A stretch of DNA of 64,000 nucleotides from Streptomyces rugosispiralis (GTDB lineage: Bacteria; Actinomycetota; Actinomycetes; Streptomycetales; Streptomycetaceae), in assembly GCF_024505145.1 (NCBI RefSeq), contig NZ_JANIAA010000048.1, positions 1 through 64,000 of the forward strand, in the 5' to 3' direction. Under the pieces are notes generated by a model that worked only from the letters and a program-made list of their open reading frames with translations, was not told the DNA's origin and searched no databases. The first letter of the stretch is position 1, and every line of letters starts with the position of its first letter. The translations under genes and the position numbers were made by a program. Positions 48,389-56,661 of this stretch are shown in pieces.

Positions 48389-49756
48389 CTAGGACGTGCG
48401 GCCGCCGAAGACCTCGGCCACTTCGGGGATGCGGTCGACATAGCCGTCGAGCAGCTTGCGGCCGACGCTCACCGAGTCGACCAGCGGGTGGAGCGAGAAC
48501 GCCTTCGCGGCATCGGCCCGGGAGCCGGTGACGGCGGCGCTGATGGTGAGCCGTTCGACCGCCTTGACCTGCTGCATCAGACCGGTCTGGTGGAGGTCGG
48601 GCTGGGTGATGGTGAGCGGGTGGACGCCGTTCGCGTCAACCGTCACGGGCACCTCGACGACGGCGTCGTGCGGAAGGCCGGCGACGGTGGTCCCGTTGCG
48701 CACATTGAGGATCATCGTGGCGCGTTCATTGCGGCTGATCGCGGCCATCACCGCGAGGGCGACCCCGGCATACCCCTGGTGCGCGGGGTCCGGCCGGAAG
48801 TCCTCGGCCGGTTGGGCCTCTCCCTGGACGGCGCCCTTGGCCTCGGCCATGTAGTTGGCGCTGCGGTCGGCGATGGTCTTCCGCCACAGCGACACGGCCG
48901 AGCCCTCGGCGGCCTCCGTCACCCGCTGGTAGAACTCCCGCTGCTGGCGGGCGAGGAACTCGCCGCGGGTCTGCGGGGCGTCGAGGATGGACCGTACGGC
49001 CTCCCGGTTGAAGTAGTAGTAGTACAGGTACTCGTTGGGGATCACTCCGAGGTCGCGCAGCCACTCGCGCCCGAAGACCACACCCTCCTCCAGCTCGCCG
49101 AGGCGCTCGTCGGCGAGCAGCCGGGGCAGGATGTCCTCGCCGTCGTGCAGCACCCGGCGCATCCAGCCGAGGTGGTTGAGACCGACGTAGTCGAACTGGG
49201 CCCGGGACGGGTCGAGGCCGAGGGTCGTGGCGATGCGACGGCCCAGACCCGACGGCGTGTCGCAGATGCCGAGGACCCGGTCGCCGAGGACGCTCTGCAT
49301 CGCCTCGGTGATCATCCCGGCCGGGTTGGTGAAGTTGATGACGTAGGCGTGCGGGGCCAGCCGCCGCACCCGGTGCGCGATGTCGAGCATGACGGGGATG
49401 GTGCGCAGCCCGTAGGCCAGACCACCCGGGCCGGTGGTCTCCTGGCCGAGGACGTCGAGGTCGAGGGCGACCCGCTCGTCGCACACCCGTCCCGCCAGCC
49501 CGCCCACGCGGATGGCGGCGAACACGAAGTCGCTGCCCTCCAGGGCGTCGTCGAGCGATGTGCTGACCGTCACCCTGGGCGCGTCGGCATGGCCGTCGGC
49601 GAACTGGGCGAGCACCTCGGCCATGGCCTTGAGCCGGGCCGGGTCGTTGTCGTACAGCCACACATCGTCGATACGGGGGGAGCCCTGATCACGCAGCAGG
49701 GCCTGGTAGACGTAGGGCACGCGGAATCCGCCGCCACCGAGGACGGTCAACTTCAT
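48389..49756 (-). CDS. GH4 6-phospho-glucosidase/galactosidase-type NAD-dependent glycosidase
   Basis: A 455-residue family 4 glycosidase, which uses NAD and a metal with redox-assisted chemistry. Visible are the dinucleotide motif TVLGGGGFRVPYVYQALL, ALDLDVLGQETTGPGGLAYG, the metal Cys in LGICDTPSGLGRR, VGLNHLGWMRRVL with the metal His, and NEYLYYYYFNRE. Family members act on 6-phospho-beta-glucosides or alpha-galactosides. Its start overlaps the DeoR stop (ATGA), so both are in one operon. Divergent PfkB kinase and ABC genes suggest uptake and phosphorylation of the same sugar. Confidence 0.88.
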   Translation of the reverse strand: MKLTVLGGGGFRVPYVYQALLRDQGSPRIDDVWLYDNDPARLKAMAEVLAQFADGHADAPRVTVSTSLDDALEGSDFVFAAIRVGGLAGRVCDERVALDLDVLGQETTGPGGLAYGLRTIPVMLDIAHRVRRLAPHAYVINFTNPAGMITEAMQSVLGDRVLGICDTPSGLGRRIATTLGLDPSRAQFDYVGLNHLGWMRRVLHDGEDILPRLLADERLGELEEGVVFGREWLRDLGVIPNEYLYYYYFNREAVRSILDAPQTRGEFLARQQREFYQRVTEAAEGSAVSLWRKTIADRSANYMAEAKGAVQGEAQPAEDFRPDPAHQGYAGVALAVMAAISRNERATMILNVRNGTTVAGLPHDAVVEVPVTVDANGVHPLTITQPDLHQTGLMQQVKAVERLTISAAVTGSRADAAKAFSLHPLVDSVSVGRKLLDGYVDRIPEVAEVFGGRTS

Positions 49757-50535
49757 GCGAGTATCACCTTTCCGTCCGCCTCGCGGCAGAGCTGGAGCGT
49801 GTTGGGGTCGGCACCGCTGGTGGTGATCAGGACGTCGATGTCGGAGAACGAGCACACGCGCAGCGATCCGGTGCCGGGGAACTTGGTCTCGGCGGCGACC
49901 AGGACGACCTTCCCGGCCGTCTCGACCATGGCCTGTTTCAGGGGGGCCTCGACGGCCATGTTGTCCACCACATGGCCGTTGGGCCGCACTCCGGTGCAGC
50001 TCAGGAAGAGCAGGTCGGCGCTGACCTGGCGGAGTGCCTGTTCGGTGAGGGAGCCGACCAGGGACTGGTAGTTGCGGCGCAGCACACCGCCGAGCATCAC
50101 CAGCCGTACGGCGTCGTCGTCGCGGAGTACGTCGAGCACCGGCAGGCTGCTGGTGATGACGGTGACGGGACGGCCCCGCAGCCGGCGAGCGATGGCCAGG
50201 GGGGTGGTTCCGATGTCGAGGACGATCACGCTGTCGTCCTCGACCAGCTTCACGGCCTCCTCGGCGATCGCGTCCTTCAGCGCCTGGTGGCGCGACATGA
50301 CCACGTCGAGCGGAATTTCGCGGTCCGCCTCCGTCTCGGCGGCCTCCGCGGACCCGCGCGGCAGGGCCGCCCCGCCGTAGGTGCGGACCAGCTCGCCGTT
50401 GCGGTCGAGGAGGATCAGGTCCCGGCGAATCGTGGACTCGCTGACCTGGAGGTTTTCGGCGAGCTCGCGTACCGAGGCCACTCCGGTCGACCGGAGTGAC
50501 TCGACGATCTGCGCATGTCGTTTGCGTGAAGTCAC
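49753..50535 (-). CDS. DeoR-family transcriptional regulator
   Basis: A 260-residue sugar-phosphate-responsive repressor. The HTH reads RHAQIVESLRSTGVASVREL, then NLQVSESTIRRDLILLDRNG. The DeoR C-terminal sensor domain follows (DSVIVLDIGTTPLAIARRLR, VITSSLPVLDVL, VAAETKFPGTGSLRVCSF). The GTG at 50535 is chosen for the normal N-terminus, although no clear ribosome site is seen; ATG 50556 would add seven residues. It presumably represses this operon and the divergent kinase-importer operon through the palindromes at 50555-50610. Confidence 0.85.
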   Translation of the reverse strand: MTSRKRHAQIVESLRSTGVASVRELAENLQVSESTIRRDLILLDRNGELVRTYGGAALPRGSAEAAETEADREIPLDVVMSRHQALKDAIAEEAVKLVEDDSVIVLDIGTTPLAIARRLRGRPVTVITSSLPVLDVLRDDDAVRLVMLGGVLRRNYQSLVGSLTEQALRQVSADLLFLSCTGVRPNGHVVDNMAVEAPLKQAMVETAGKVVLVAAETKFPGTGSLRVCSFSDIDVLITTSGADPNTLQLCREADGKVILA

Positions 50536-50554
50536 GCATTGACGATAGCACCGC

Positions 50555-50610
50555 ATGACTGAAGTCAGTCATCAAGACAAGAGATGTTCTTGTTGCTGAT
50601 CGACTCTTGT
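50555..50610. promoter_or_regulatory. DeoR-type operators in divergent intergenic region
   Basis: ATGACTGA-AG-TCAGTCAT (50555-50572) is a perfect 8-bp-arm palindrome. Beyond it ACAAGA (50577-50582) faces TCTTGT, and GACAAGAG faces CTCTTGTC about 26 bp further. Stacked sites like these suit a DeoR repressor controlling both directions. Confidence 0.6.
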
Positions 50611-50677
50611 CATTCCGCAGAGGCGGTGCTCATAGTTGAGCACTTCACCGTGGTCGCACCGGAAAGAGGCGGTCCCC

Positions 50678-51625
50678 GTGCTCGACGTGCTCTTCGCCGG
50701 CGAGGTCTTCTGCGACCTCGTCTTCGGCGGCATCCCCCACCTGCCCACCCCAGGAACCGAGGTGTACGCCGACCGGTTCGCCGTCTCCCCCGGGGGAACC
50801 GCGACCCGCGCCGTGGCCACCGCCCGCCTCGGACTGCGGACCGGCATCCTGGGGGTGATCGGCACCGACCTCTTCGGCGAGCACCTCGCCGCCCGGCTCG
50901 AAGCCGAGCAGAACCTGGACCCGACCTGGCTGCGCCGCGATCCCGCCGTGCACACCCCGGTCACGGTCGCGGCAACCCAGGAACACGACCGCGCCTTCCT
51001 CACCTACGAGGAGAGGGGGGCGCTGCGCCCCGAGGTGTGGGAGGGCGAGCTGCCCGCCGTCCGCTTTCTGCAACTCGGGATCGGACGGCCGCTGCCCGTC
51101 TGGGCGGCCGAGTTCCGCGCCCGCGGCACCCGTGTGCTGGGCGGCGTCGGCTGGGACCCCACCGGCCAGTGGTCACCGGAGCTGCTCACCCGGCTCGCCG
51201 AGGTCGACGTGTTCGTCTGCAACGCCGTCGAGGCGACGAGCTACACCCGCACCGGCACGGTCGAGGAGGCCGTGAAGGTCCTCGCCGACCATGTGCCCGA
51301 CGTCGTCGTCACCGATGGCGGGAACGGCGCGGTCGCGGTGGACGGCGCCACCGGCGAGCTGGTCCGGGTCGCGGTTCCCCGGGTGCCGGCCGTCGATCCC
51401 ACGGGCGCCGGTGATGTGTTCACCGCGGGGCTGATCACCGGCCTGAACCATGGCTGGCCCCTCACCACCCGGCTCCGCTTCGCCGGACTGTGCGCCGCCC
51501 TGTCGGTGCAGAGCCTGGGCGGCGCGAACAGCGCACCGCGGTGGGAGGCGATCGACGCCTTCCTCGAACGCACCCCCGGGATCCCGGACGCGGACCTCAT
51601 CCGCATCCGTGCGATCAAGCCCTAG
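50678..51625 (+). CDS. PfkB-family carbohydrate kinase
   Basis: A 315-residue sugar or nucleoside kinase of the ribokinase/PfkB family. Motifs include FAGEVFCDLVFGGIPHLPTP, VSPGGTATRAVATARLGLRT with the substrate-binding GG, and the anion hole VPAVDPTGAGDVFTAGLITG with the catalytic Asp. The GTG at 50678 has AAAGAGG upstream. It diverges from the DeoR-GH4 operon and precedes an ABC importer, so it may phosphorylate the imported sugar before or after GH4 cleavage. Confidence 0.88.
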   Translation: MLDVLFAGEVFCDLVFGGIPHLPTPGTEVYADRFAVSPGGTATRAVATARLGLRTGILGVIGTDLFGEHLAARLEAEQNLDPTWLRRDPAVHTPVTVAATQEHDRAFLTYEERGALRPEVWEGELPAVRFLQLGIGRPLPVWAAEFRARGTRVLGGVGWDPTGQWSPELLTRLAEVDVFVCNAVEATSYTRTGTVEEAVKVLADHVPDVVVTDGGNGAVAVDGATGELVRVAVPRVPAVDPTGAGDVFTAGLITGLNHGWPLTTRLRFAGLCAALSVQSLGGANSAPRWEAIDAFLERTPGIPDADLIRIRAIKP

Positions 51626-51632
51626 CTCCTGC

Positions 51633-51690
51633 GATCCGGTCCGATCCGGTCCAGTCCGACCCGATCCGGTCCAGTCCGACCCGATCCGGG
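51633..51690. repeat. 20-bp tandem repeat GATCCGGTCCAGTCCGACCC
   Basis: Two perfect units (51643-51662, 51663-51682) are flanked by partial ones (51633-51642 and 51683-51690). The array lies between the kinase gene and the binding-protein gene. The spacing is suitable for repeated protein binding, but it may be simple slippage. Confidence 0.8.
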
Positions 51691-51809
51691 ACGGGCGAAG
51701 CCGGGCCGGACGACCGCGACCCCCGCCACCTTCCGACAGCCACCGCCCCAGCCCCGGGCGGCCGCACCCCCAGCACCGACCGCACCCCCAGCACCAGGAG
51801 GACCAGCCC

Positions 51810-53192
51810 ATGGCCGAGAGAACCCCACGGCGCCCCCGTCGGCGCCTCATAGCCGCGGCGGCGCTCGCCACCGGTGTCCTGACCGGCGTCGCGGCCTGCT
51901 CCCCCGGCCCCAGCGGCGAGTCGGCCACCAGCGCGAAGACCTCCGGTCCGGTCTCCACCGACCCCGCCAAGGCCGGGAAGGTCACCCTCACCGTGTGGGA
52001 CCAGAACACCGACCAGGGCGCCAACGCCTCCACCGAGGCGCTCAACAAGGCGTTCATGGCGAAGTACCCGAACGTCACCATCAAGCGCGTCTCCCGGTCC
52101 TTCGCCGACCTCAAGACCACGCTGAAGCTCGCGCTGTCCTCCGCCAACCCGCCCGACGTCGTCCAGGCGAACCAGGGCTACCCCGACATGGGCGCCTTCG
52201 TGAAGGCCAAGCTGCTGCAGCCGGTGGACCGCTACGCCAAGGCCTACGGCTGGGACACCGCCTTCCCGTCCCAGTTGCTCGACCTCAACCGCTTCTCCCC
52301 CGACGGCAAGACCTGGGAGACCGGCAATCTGTACGGCGTCTCGCAGACCGGTGAGATCATCGGCGTCTACTACAACAAGGCCAAGTTGAAGTCGCTCGGT
52401 CTGCCCCCGCCCACCACGCTCACCGGCTTCGAGACCGCGCTGGCCAAGGCCAAGGCGTCGGGTCTGCAGCCCCTTTCCTACGGCGACGCCGACAAGAGCC
52501 CCGGGATCCACATCTTCGGCGTCGTCCAGGCCCTCGCCGCCGGCAAGTCCGAGGTACGCAAGCTCGTCTTCGACGAGGGCGACGCCAAGTGGACGGACTC
52601 CGGCACCCTCAAGGCCGCGACCACGCTGCGCCGCTGGGCCGACAAGGGATACCTGGGCTCCGGCTTCAACGGCAAGAGCAAGGACCAGGCCGTCGACTCC
52701 TTCGGCCAGGGCAAGTCCCTGTTCCTCCTGGAGGGCACCTGGCAGTCGGCCGTCCTCGCCCCGAAGATGAAGAAGAACGTCGGCTTCACCGCGCTCGGCC
52801 CCACCGCCGGGCAGCCCCCGGTCACCCAGGGCGGCGAGGGCCTCGCGTGGTCCGTGACCTCCAAGTCCAAGCACTCGGACGTCGCCGGCGCGTACATCGA
52901 CTTCCTCGTCAACAAGAACGGCATGAAGGCCGCCGCCACCCACGGCAATCTGCCGGCCCTTCCCCCGGCCGACTACAAGCCGGCACCCGGCACCGTCGAC
53001 GCGGACATCCTCACCCAGTGGAAGGCCGTGAGCGAGAAGGACGGCCTGCTCCCCTACCTCGACTACACCACCCCGACCTTCTACGACACCCTCACCGCCG
53101 CCGTCCAGGAGCTGACCGCCGGACACCTCACCCCCAAGGCGTTCACCAGCCGACTCCAGTCCGACTACTCCTCCTTCCAGAACAGCAGGTAG
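51810..53192 (+). CDS. Sugar ABC transporter substrate-binding lipoprotein (family 1)
   Basis: A 460-residue lipoprotein binding an oligosaccharide or sugar for import. A basic start (RTPRRPRRRLIAAAALATGV) leads to lipobox GVAAC. Mature-domain motifs are KVTLTVWDQNTDQGANASTE, PPDVVQANQGYPDMGAFVKA and FLLEGTWQSAVL. The ATG at 51810 follows AGGAGG. Two permease genes follow directly, but there is no ATPase gene. In Streptomyces the shared ATPase MsiK usually powers such systems. Confidence 0.9.
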   Translation: MAERTPRRPRRRLIAAAALATGVLTGVAACSPGPSGESATSAKTSGPVSTDPAKAGKVTLTVWDQNTDQGANASTEALNKAFMAKYPNVTIKRVSRSFADLKTTLKLALSSANPPDVVQANQGYPDMGAFVKAKLLQPVDRYAKAYGWDTAFPSQLLDLNRFSPDGKTWETGNLYGVSQTGEIIGVYYNKAKLKSLGLPPPTTLTGFETALAKAKASGLQPLSYGDADKSPGIHIFGVVQALAAGKSEVRKLVFDEGDAKWTDSGTLKAATTLRRWADKGYLGSGFNGKSKDQAVDSFGQGKSLFLLEGTWQSAVLAPKMKKNVGFTALGPTAGQPPVTQGGEGLAWSVTSKSKHSDVAGAYIDFLVNKNGMKAAATHGNLPALPPADYKPAPGTVDADILTQWKAVSEKDGLLPYLDYTTPTFYDTLTAAVQELTAGHLTPKAFTSRLQSDYSSFQNSR

Positions 53193-53203
53193 ACCCCAAC
53201 GTC

Positions 53204-54154
53204 ATGGCCGCCACCGCACACCGCCCGACGGCACGCAAGCGCCCGGCCGGCGCCCCCACCCGGGAGCCGGTCCGGCGCCGCGGCCGCGTCATCCAGTGGA
53301 AGGGCTACCTCTACGCCCTCCCCGCCCTGGTCGTCCTCACCGTCTTCCTGCTGGTCCCGCTCGGCCAGCTGGTGCAGATCTCCCTCTTCCACTGGGACGG
53401 GATATCCGTCTCCACCTGGGCGGGGTTCGACAACTACACCGAGATCGCCCGCGATCCCCAGCTCCGCGCGGGCTTCCTCCACTCCTTCGTCCTGATCCTG
53501 TTCTTCTCCGTCATCCCGATCGCGCTCGCCCTGGTGCTCGCCGCGGTCACCACGCGGGCCGGCCGGCTGCGCGGCGTCTCCGTCTTCCGCGCGATGATCT
53601 TCCTGCCGCAGGTGGTCGCCATGGTCGTGACCGCCACCGCCTGGACGGCGATCTACGCTCCCGACGGCGTGCTCAACACCGCGCTGCGCGCCATCGGACT
53701 TGAGGCGGTCGCCCGCCCCTGGCTCGGCGACTTCTCCACCGCCCTGCCCGCCGTCGGACTCATCGGCACCTGGCTGGAGATCGGCCTGTGCCTGGTGCTG
53801 TTCATCGCCGGCATCGGGCAGATCCCGGCGGAGCTGTACGAGGCGGCGAAGCTGGACGGGGCGGGCGCGGTACGGGAGTTCTTCGCCGTCACCCTGCCCG
53901 GACTGCGCGGGCAGATCACCGTCGCGCTCACCCTCACCGTGATCGCCGCCCTGCGCACCTTCGACCTGGTGTACGTCGCCACCCACGGCGGTCCGGGCAA
54001 CGCCACCAGCCTGCCCGCCTACGAGGTCTACAACCGGGCCTTCGGCACCGGCCAGGTCGGCTCGGCCTGCGCCATCGCCGTCACCCTGACCGCGGTGATC
54101 CTGCTTCTCACCTTCCTGATCACCAAGGTCCAGCCACAGGAGGACGAGACGTGA
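53204..54154 (+). CDS. Sugar ABC transporter permease (MalF-like)
   Basis: A 316-residue membrane permease with six predicted helices (YLYALPALVVLTVFLLVPLG first). The coupling-helix EAA loop is visible as YEAAKLDGAGAVREFFAVTL. It starts 11 bp after the binding-protein stop, and its stop overlaps the second permease start. It forms a heterodimer with that permease. Confidence 0.92.
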   Translation: MAATAHRPTARKRPAGAPTREPVRRRGRVIQWKGYLYALPALVVLTVFLLVPLGQLVQISLFHWDGISVSTWAGFDNYTEIARDPQLRAGFLHSFVLILFFSVIPIALALVLAAVTTRAGRLRGVSVFRAMIFLPQVVAMVVTATAWTAIYAPDGVLNTALRAIGLEAVARPWLGDFSTALPAVGLIGTWLEIGLCLVLFIAGIGQIPAELYEAAKLDGAGAVREFFAVTLPGLRGQITVALTLTVIAALRTFDLVYVATHGGPGNATSLPAYEVYNRAFGTGQVGSACAIAVTLTAVILLLTFLITKVQPQEDET

Positions 54155-54972
54155 TCTCCGGCCGCGAACGGGCGTTCAACTACGCCATCCTCACCCTCTT
54201 CGCCGCACTGGCCCTGCTGCCGCTGATCGGCGTGGTGTCCTCCGCGCTGACCCCCGCCGCGGAGTCCGGGCCCTCCTTCACCTGGCCGCGCCACCTGGAC
54301 CTCGGCAACTTCTCCACCGCCTGGCGCCAGGGCCACTTCGCCACCTATCTGACCTCCAGCCTGCTGGTCGCGATCTCGGTGGTGCTCCTGACGGCCGTCC
54401 TGGCGATCCTGGCGGGCTTCTCCTTCGCGCACTTCGACTACCCCGGCCGGTCGGTCCTCTTCTACGTCACCCTCATCGGGCTGATGGTGCCGCCCGAGGC
54501 CTTCGTCATCCCGCTCTACTTCAATCTGCGCGACACCGGACTCACCGACTCCTACTGGTCGCTGATCCTCCCGCAGACCGCCCAGTCCCTCGCCTTCGGC
54601 GTCTTCTGGATGCGCAACTTCTTCCGCTCGGTGCCGGTCAGCGTCATCGAGGCCGCGCGCCTGGACGGGGCGTCCGACTGGCGGCTGCTGTGGCGGATCC
54701 TGGTGCCCACCAGCCGTCCGGCGCTGCTGACGATGGCGATGCTGGTGTTCATGTGGACCTGGAACGAGTTCCTGCTCCCTCTGGTCATGATCACCGACGA
54801 GAGCAAGCGCACGGCGCCGCTCGGCCTGGCCTTCTTCCAGAGCGAGCACACCACCCAGTACTCCGTGCTGGCGGCCGCGTCCATCATCGTCGCGCTGCCG
54901 GTCGTCGCCTCGTACATCTTCCTGCAGCGGCACTTCATCTCCGGCATGCTGTCCGGCGCGGTGAAGGGCTGA
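54151..54972 (+). CDS. Sugar ABC transporter permease (MalG-like)
   Basis: A 273-residue partner permease with six helices. The EAA motif is EAARLDGASDWRLLWRILVP. The GTG at 54151 overlaps the previous stop (GTGA). It is followed by a 17-bp perfect hairpin, so the operon from the PfkB kinase ends here. Confidence 0.92.
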   Translation: MISGRERAFNYAILTLFAALALLPLIGVVSSALTPAAESGPSFTWPRHLDLGNFSTAWRQGHFATYLTSSLLVAISVVLLTAVLAILAGFSFAHFDYPGRSVLFYVTLIGLMVPPEAFVIPLYFNLRDTGLTDSYWSLILPQTAQSLAFGVFWMRNFFRSVPVSVIEAARLDGASDWRLLWRILVPTSRPALLTMAMLVFMWTWNEFLLPLVMITDESKRTAPLGLAFFQSEHTTQYSVLAAASIIVALPVVASYIFLQRHFISGMLSGAVKG

Positions 54973-55010
54973 CGGGGTGAGGTGGCCGTCCAAGGCCACC
55001 TCACCCCGTC
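54971..55010. terminator. Strong bidirectional terminator, 17-bp perfect stem
   Basis: GACGGGGTGAGGTGGCC (54971-54987) is exactly complementary to GGCCACCTCACCCCGTC (54994-55010) with a 6-nt loop. It lies between the end of the permease gene and the convergent phosphatase gene and overlaps both ends. Confidence 0.85.
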
Positions 55011-55452
55011 AGTCCACCGGAAACCGAGCCACCCAACGCCGCTGCCACGGCGTCTCGACGGCCCGGGGGTGATGGTGGGTGCGCGCCCAGGTGACGGCGT
55101 CGGCGGGGGCCACCCCCGCCAGGACGGCCAGGCAGGCGACGACGGTCCCGGTCCGGCCGACCCCGCCCCCGCAGGCGACCTCCACGGGCGTGCCCGCCCG
55201 GGCCCGCTGGTGCAGTGCGCGAATCTGCCGTACGGCCAGGTCACGGTCGCGGGGCAGCCGAAAATCGGGCCACTCGACCCATGTACGCTCCCACTCCAGC
55301 TCCCCGTCATGCCGCTCACGCAACCGGGCGGACCCCAGATACAGCCCGAACCCCGGCAGCGGCCCCTCCGGCCGCGGATACCGCAGACCGCGCCCCCGAA
55401 CCCAGCACCCGTCCGGCAGCCGCAGGGCACCCCGCAGTGGTGCGTCACTCAT
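55009..55452 (-). CDS. Dual-specificity/tyrosine phosphatase-like protein
   Basis: A 147-residue phosphatase-like protein. The cysteine loop reads VACGGGVGRTGTVVACLAVL, keeping the C-x5-R nucleophile motif and the following T. The residue before Cys is Ala instead of the usual His. A general-acid candidate is in ERTWVEWPDFRLPRDRD. It resembles small actinobacterial protein tyrosine phosphatases. The ATG at 55452 fits the domain start. Confidence 0.75.
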   Translation of the reverse strand: MSDAPLRGALRLPDGCWVRGRGLRYPRPEGPLPGFGLYLGSARLRERHDGELEWERTWVEWPDFRLPRDRDLAVRQIRALHQRARAGTPVEVACGGGVGRTGTVVACLAVLAGVAPADAVTWARTHHHPRAVETPWQRRWVARFPVD

Positions 55453-55531
55453 CCCGTCCCGCCCCCGCTCACGCTCACGCTCCGAAGATCTCCATCCGCC
55501 GACGCGCCCATCTCACTCATGAGGGCCTCAC

Positions 55532-55675
55532 TCATGAGGGCACCGCCCACACCCGTACCGTCTCGCGACTGGCGCCGACCAGCAGCCGCCCGACAGGTGA
55601 GAACGCCAAGCGCCCGCGTCCTGGCCTGAACGGATGAACGGGAGCCCCCGCGTCAGCGCGGCGACTCCCGTTCAT
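55532..55675 (-). pseudogene. WD40-repeat gene remnant
   Basis: The complement has a 47-codon frame starting MNGSRRADAGAPVHPF and ending GRLAFSPVGRLLVGAS then RETVRVWAVPS and a stop. The last 24 residues match the final blade of a WD40 propeller (LAFSPDGRLL...VRVWDV). All earlier blades are missing. The end overlaps a perfect 15-bp tandem repeat (CTCACTCATGAGGGC, 55513-55542). Confidence 0.55.
55634..55675 (-). terminator. Hairpin downstream of tRNA (CAT)
   Basis: ATGAACGGGAG (55634-55644) pairs with CTCCCGTTCAT (55665-55675), with an inner CCGCG/CGCGG stem. It lies about 40 bp beyond the 3' end of the minus-strand tRNA gene. Confidence 0.6.
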
Positions 55676-55717
55676 ATGCCTTCGCAGGCCAGAATGGGTC
55701 CTGCCCGCGTAGTGCCC

Positions 55718-55794
55718 TGGTGGGGCGGGTGGGACTCGAACCCACGGCCGACGGATTATGAGTCCGCTGCTCTAACCGGCTGAGCTACCGCCCC
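55718..55794 (-). tRNA. tRNA with CAT anticodon (elongator Met or Ile2)
   Basis: The complement folds as a 77-nt tRNA. The acceptor GGGGCGG pairs with CCGCCCC, the D-arm is GCTCAGCCGGTTAGAGC, the anticodon loop is CTCATAA (anticodon CAT), and the T-arm is GTGGGTTCGAGTCCCAC. CCA is encoded at the 3' end. The CAT anticodon fits elongator tRNA-Met or, after lysidine modification, tRNA-Ile2. The initiator type is excluded because 1-72 is a G-C pair. Confidence 0.93.
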
Positions 55795-55940
55795 GTAACG
55801 GCGCGTCGTACACATCTGCGCACGCCGTCTGCCGCAGCATAGCCGCTCATACGATCTGCTGCTTCGGAGGGCCGGTGCCGGGTGGCCCCCTGGCTGCGAT
55901 CATGACGTAGATCACGCCCGGAGGGGGCCGGAAATGAAAA

Positions 55941-55960
55941 AGGACCCCTTGAGGGGTCCT
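55941..55960 (-). terminator. Rho-independent terminator after tRNA-Asn pair
   Basis: AGGACCCC (55941-55948) and GGGGTCCT (55953-55960) form an 8-bp stem with a TTGA loop. On the minus strand it is followed by TTTTCATTT, a canonical U tract that is rare in this genome. Confidence 0.85.
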
Positions 55961-55968
55961 CCTCCCTG

Positions 55969-56041
55969 CTCCCCCGACTGGACTCGAACCAGTAACCCTC
56001 CGGTTAACAGCCGAATGCTCTGCCAATTGAGCTACAGGGGA
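55969..56041 (-). tRNA. tRNA-Asn (GTT), copy 1
   Basis: A 73-nt cloverleaf on the complement: acceptor TCCCCTG/CGGGGGA, anticodon loop CTGTTAA with anticodon GTT, T-arm ACTGGTTCGAGTCCAGT. CCA is not encoded (CAG follows the discriminator G). It lies 5 bp downstream of a near-identical copy. Confidence 0.95.
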
Positions 56042-56046
56042 CCGAG

Positions 56047-56119
56047 CTCCCCCGACTGGACTCGAACCAGTAACCTGCCGGTTAACAGCCGGCTGCTCTG
56101 CCAATTGAGCTACAGGGGA
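56047..56119 (-). tRNA. tRNA-Asn (GTT), copy 2
   Basis: A second tRNA-Asn in tandem, identical in acceptor, D and T arms. It differs mainly in the anticodon stem (GCCGG/CCGGC instead of TTCGG/CCGGA). CCA is not encoded. The two copies are surely co-transcribed. Confidence 0.95.
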
Positions 56120-56366
56120 TTGCTCCGTGTGCCGCGACCGTGGCCCCGTCCGGATCTCCCGGACGGCGTGCGCTCGCTGCGACACATACATTAGCGCAAG
56201 CAGGGGGGTGCTCCGCCAATCGGTTCGCCGCGTCCGCCCTCGGGCGAACCTCCGCCGTTCCGGGGATGATCTTCTAGGTGATCGTGGGTGATCTGCGGCG
56301 CGGGCGGGTAGACGTGCGGCACGACCCCGGGGTCCAGATGTGAAGGACAGCGAGAAGGGCAGGTCG

Positions 56367-56636
56367 ATGCGCTACCGGCTGACGTTCATCACCGGGTTGG
56401 CTGTGGGTTACGTACTGGGCACACGAGCCGGCCGCGAGCGGTACGAGCAGTTGCGCGGCTGCGCGCAGAAGTTCGCACGGAACCCGGCCGTCCGCAATAC
56501 CGCCGAATCGGCCGCGCAAGGCGGCCGACATGCCGCCGTGCGGGCGCTGGACAAGGTCCGGCCGCTGCGCGAGAAGATCGGGCAGCGCGACCCCCGCGCG
56601 GTGGGCGAGGACGACTGGGGCACCAGCAACACCTAG
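56367..56636 (+). CDS. Small YtxH-like membrane-anchored protein
   Basis: An 89-residue protein. MRYRLTFITGLAVGYVLGTR is a single N-terminal membrane helix with a GYVLGTRAGRERYEQL motif common in actinobacterial YtxH-like proteins, followed by a charged helix and a polar tail. The ATG at 56367 has AAGGGCAGG upstream; an in-frame ATG at 56340 would place charged residues before the helix. Its function is unknown. Confidence 0.72.
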   Translation: MRYRLTFITGLAVGYVLGTRAGRERYEQLRGCAQKFARNPAVRNTAESAAQGGRHAAVRALDKVRPLREKIGQRDPRAVGEDDWGTSNT

Positions 56637-56661
56637 CCCCGGCGGTGGCATGATCTGATCC

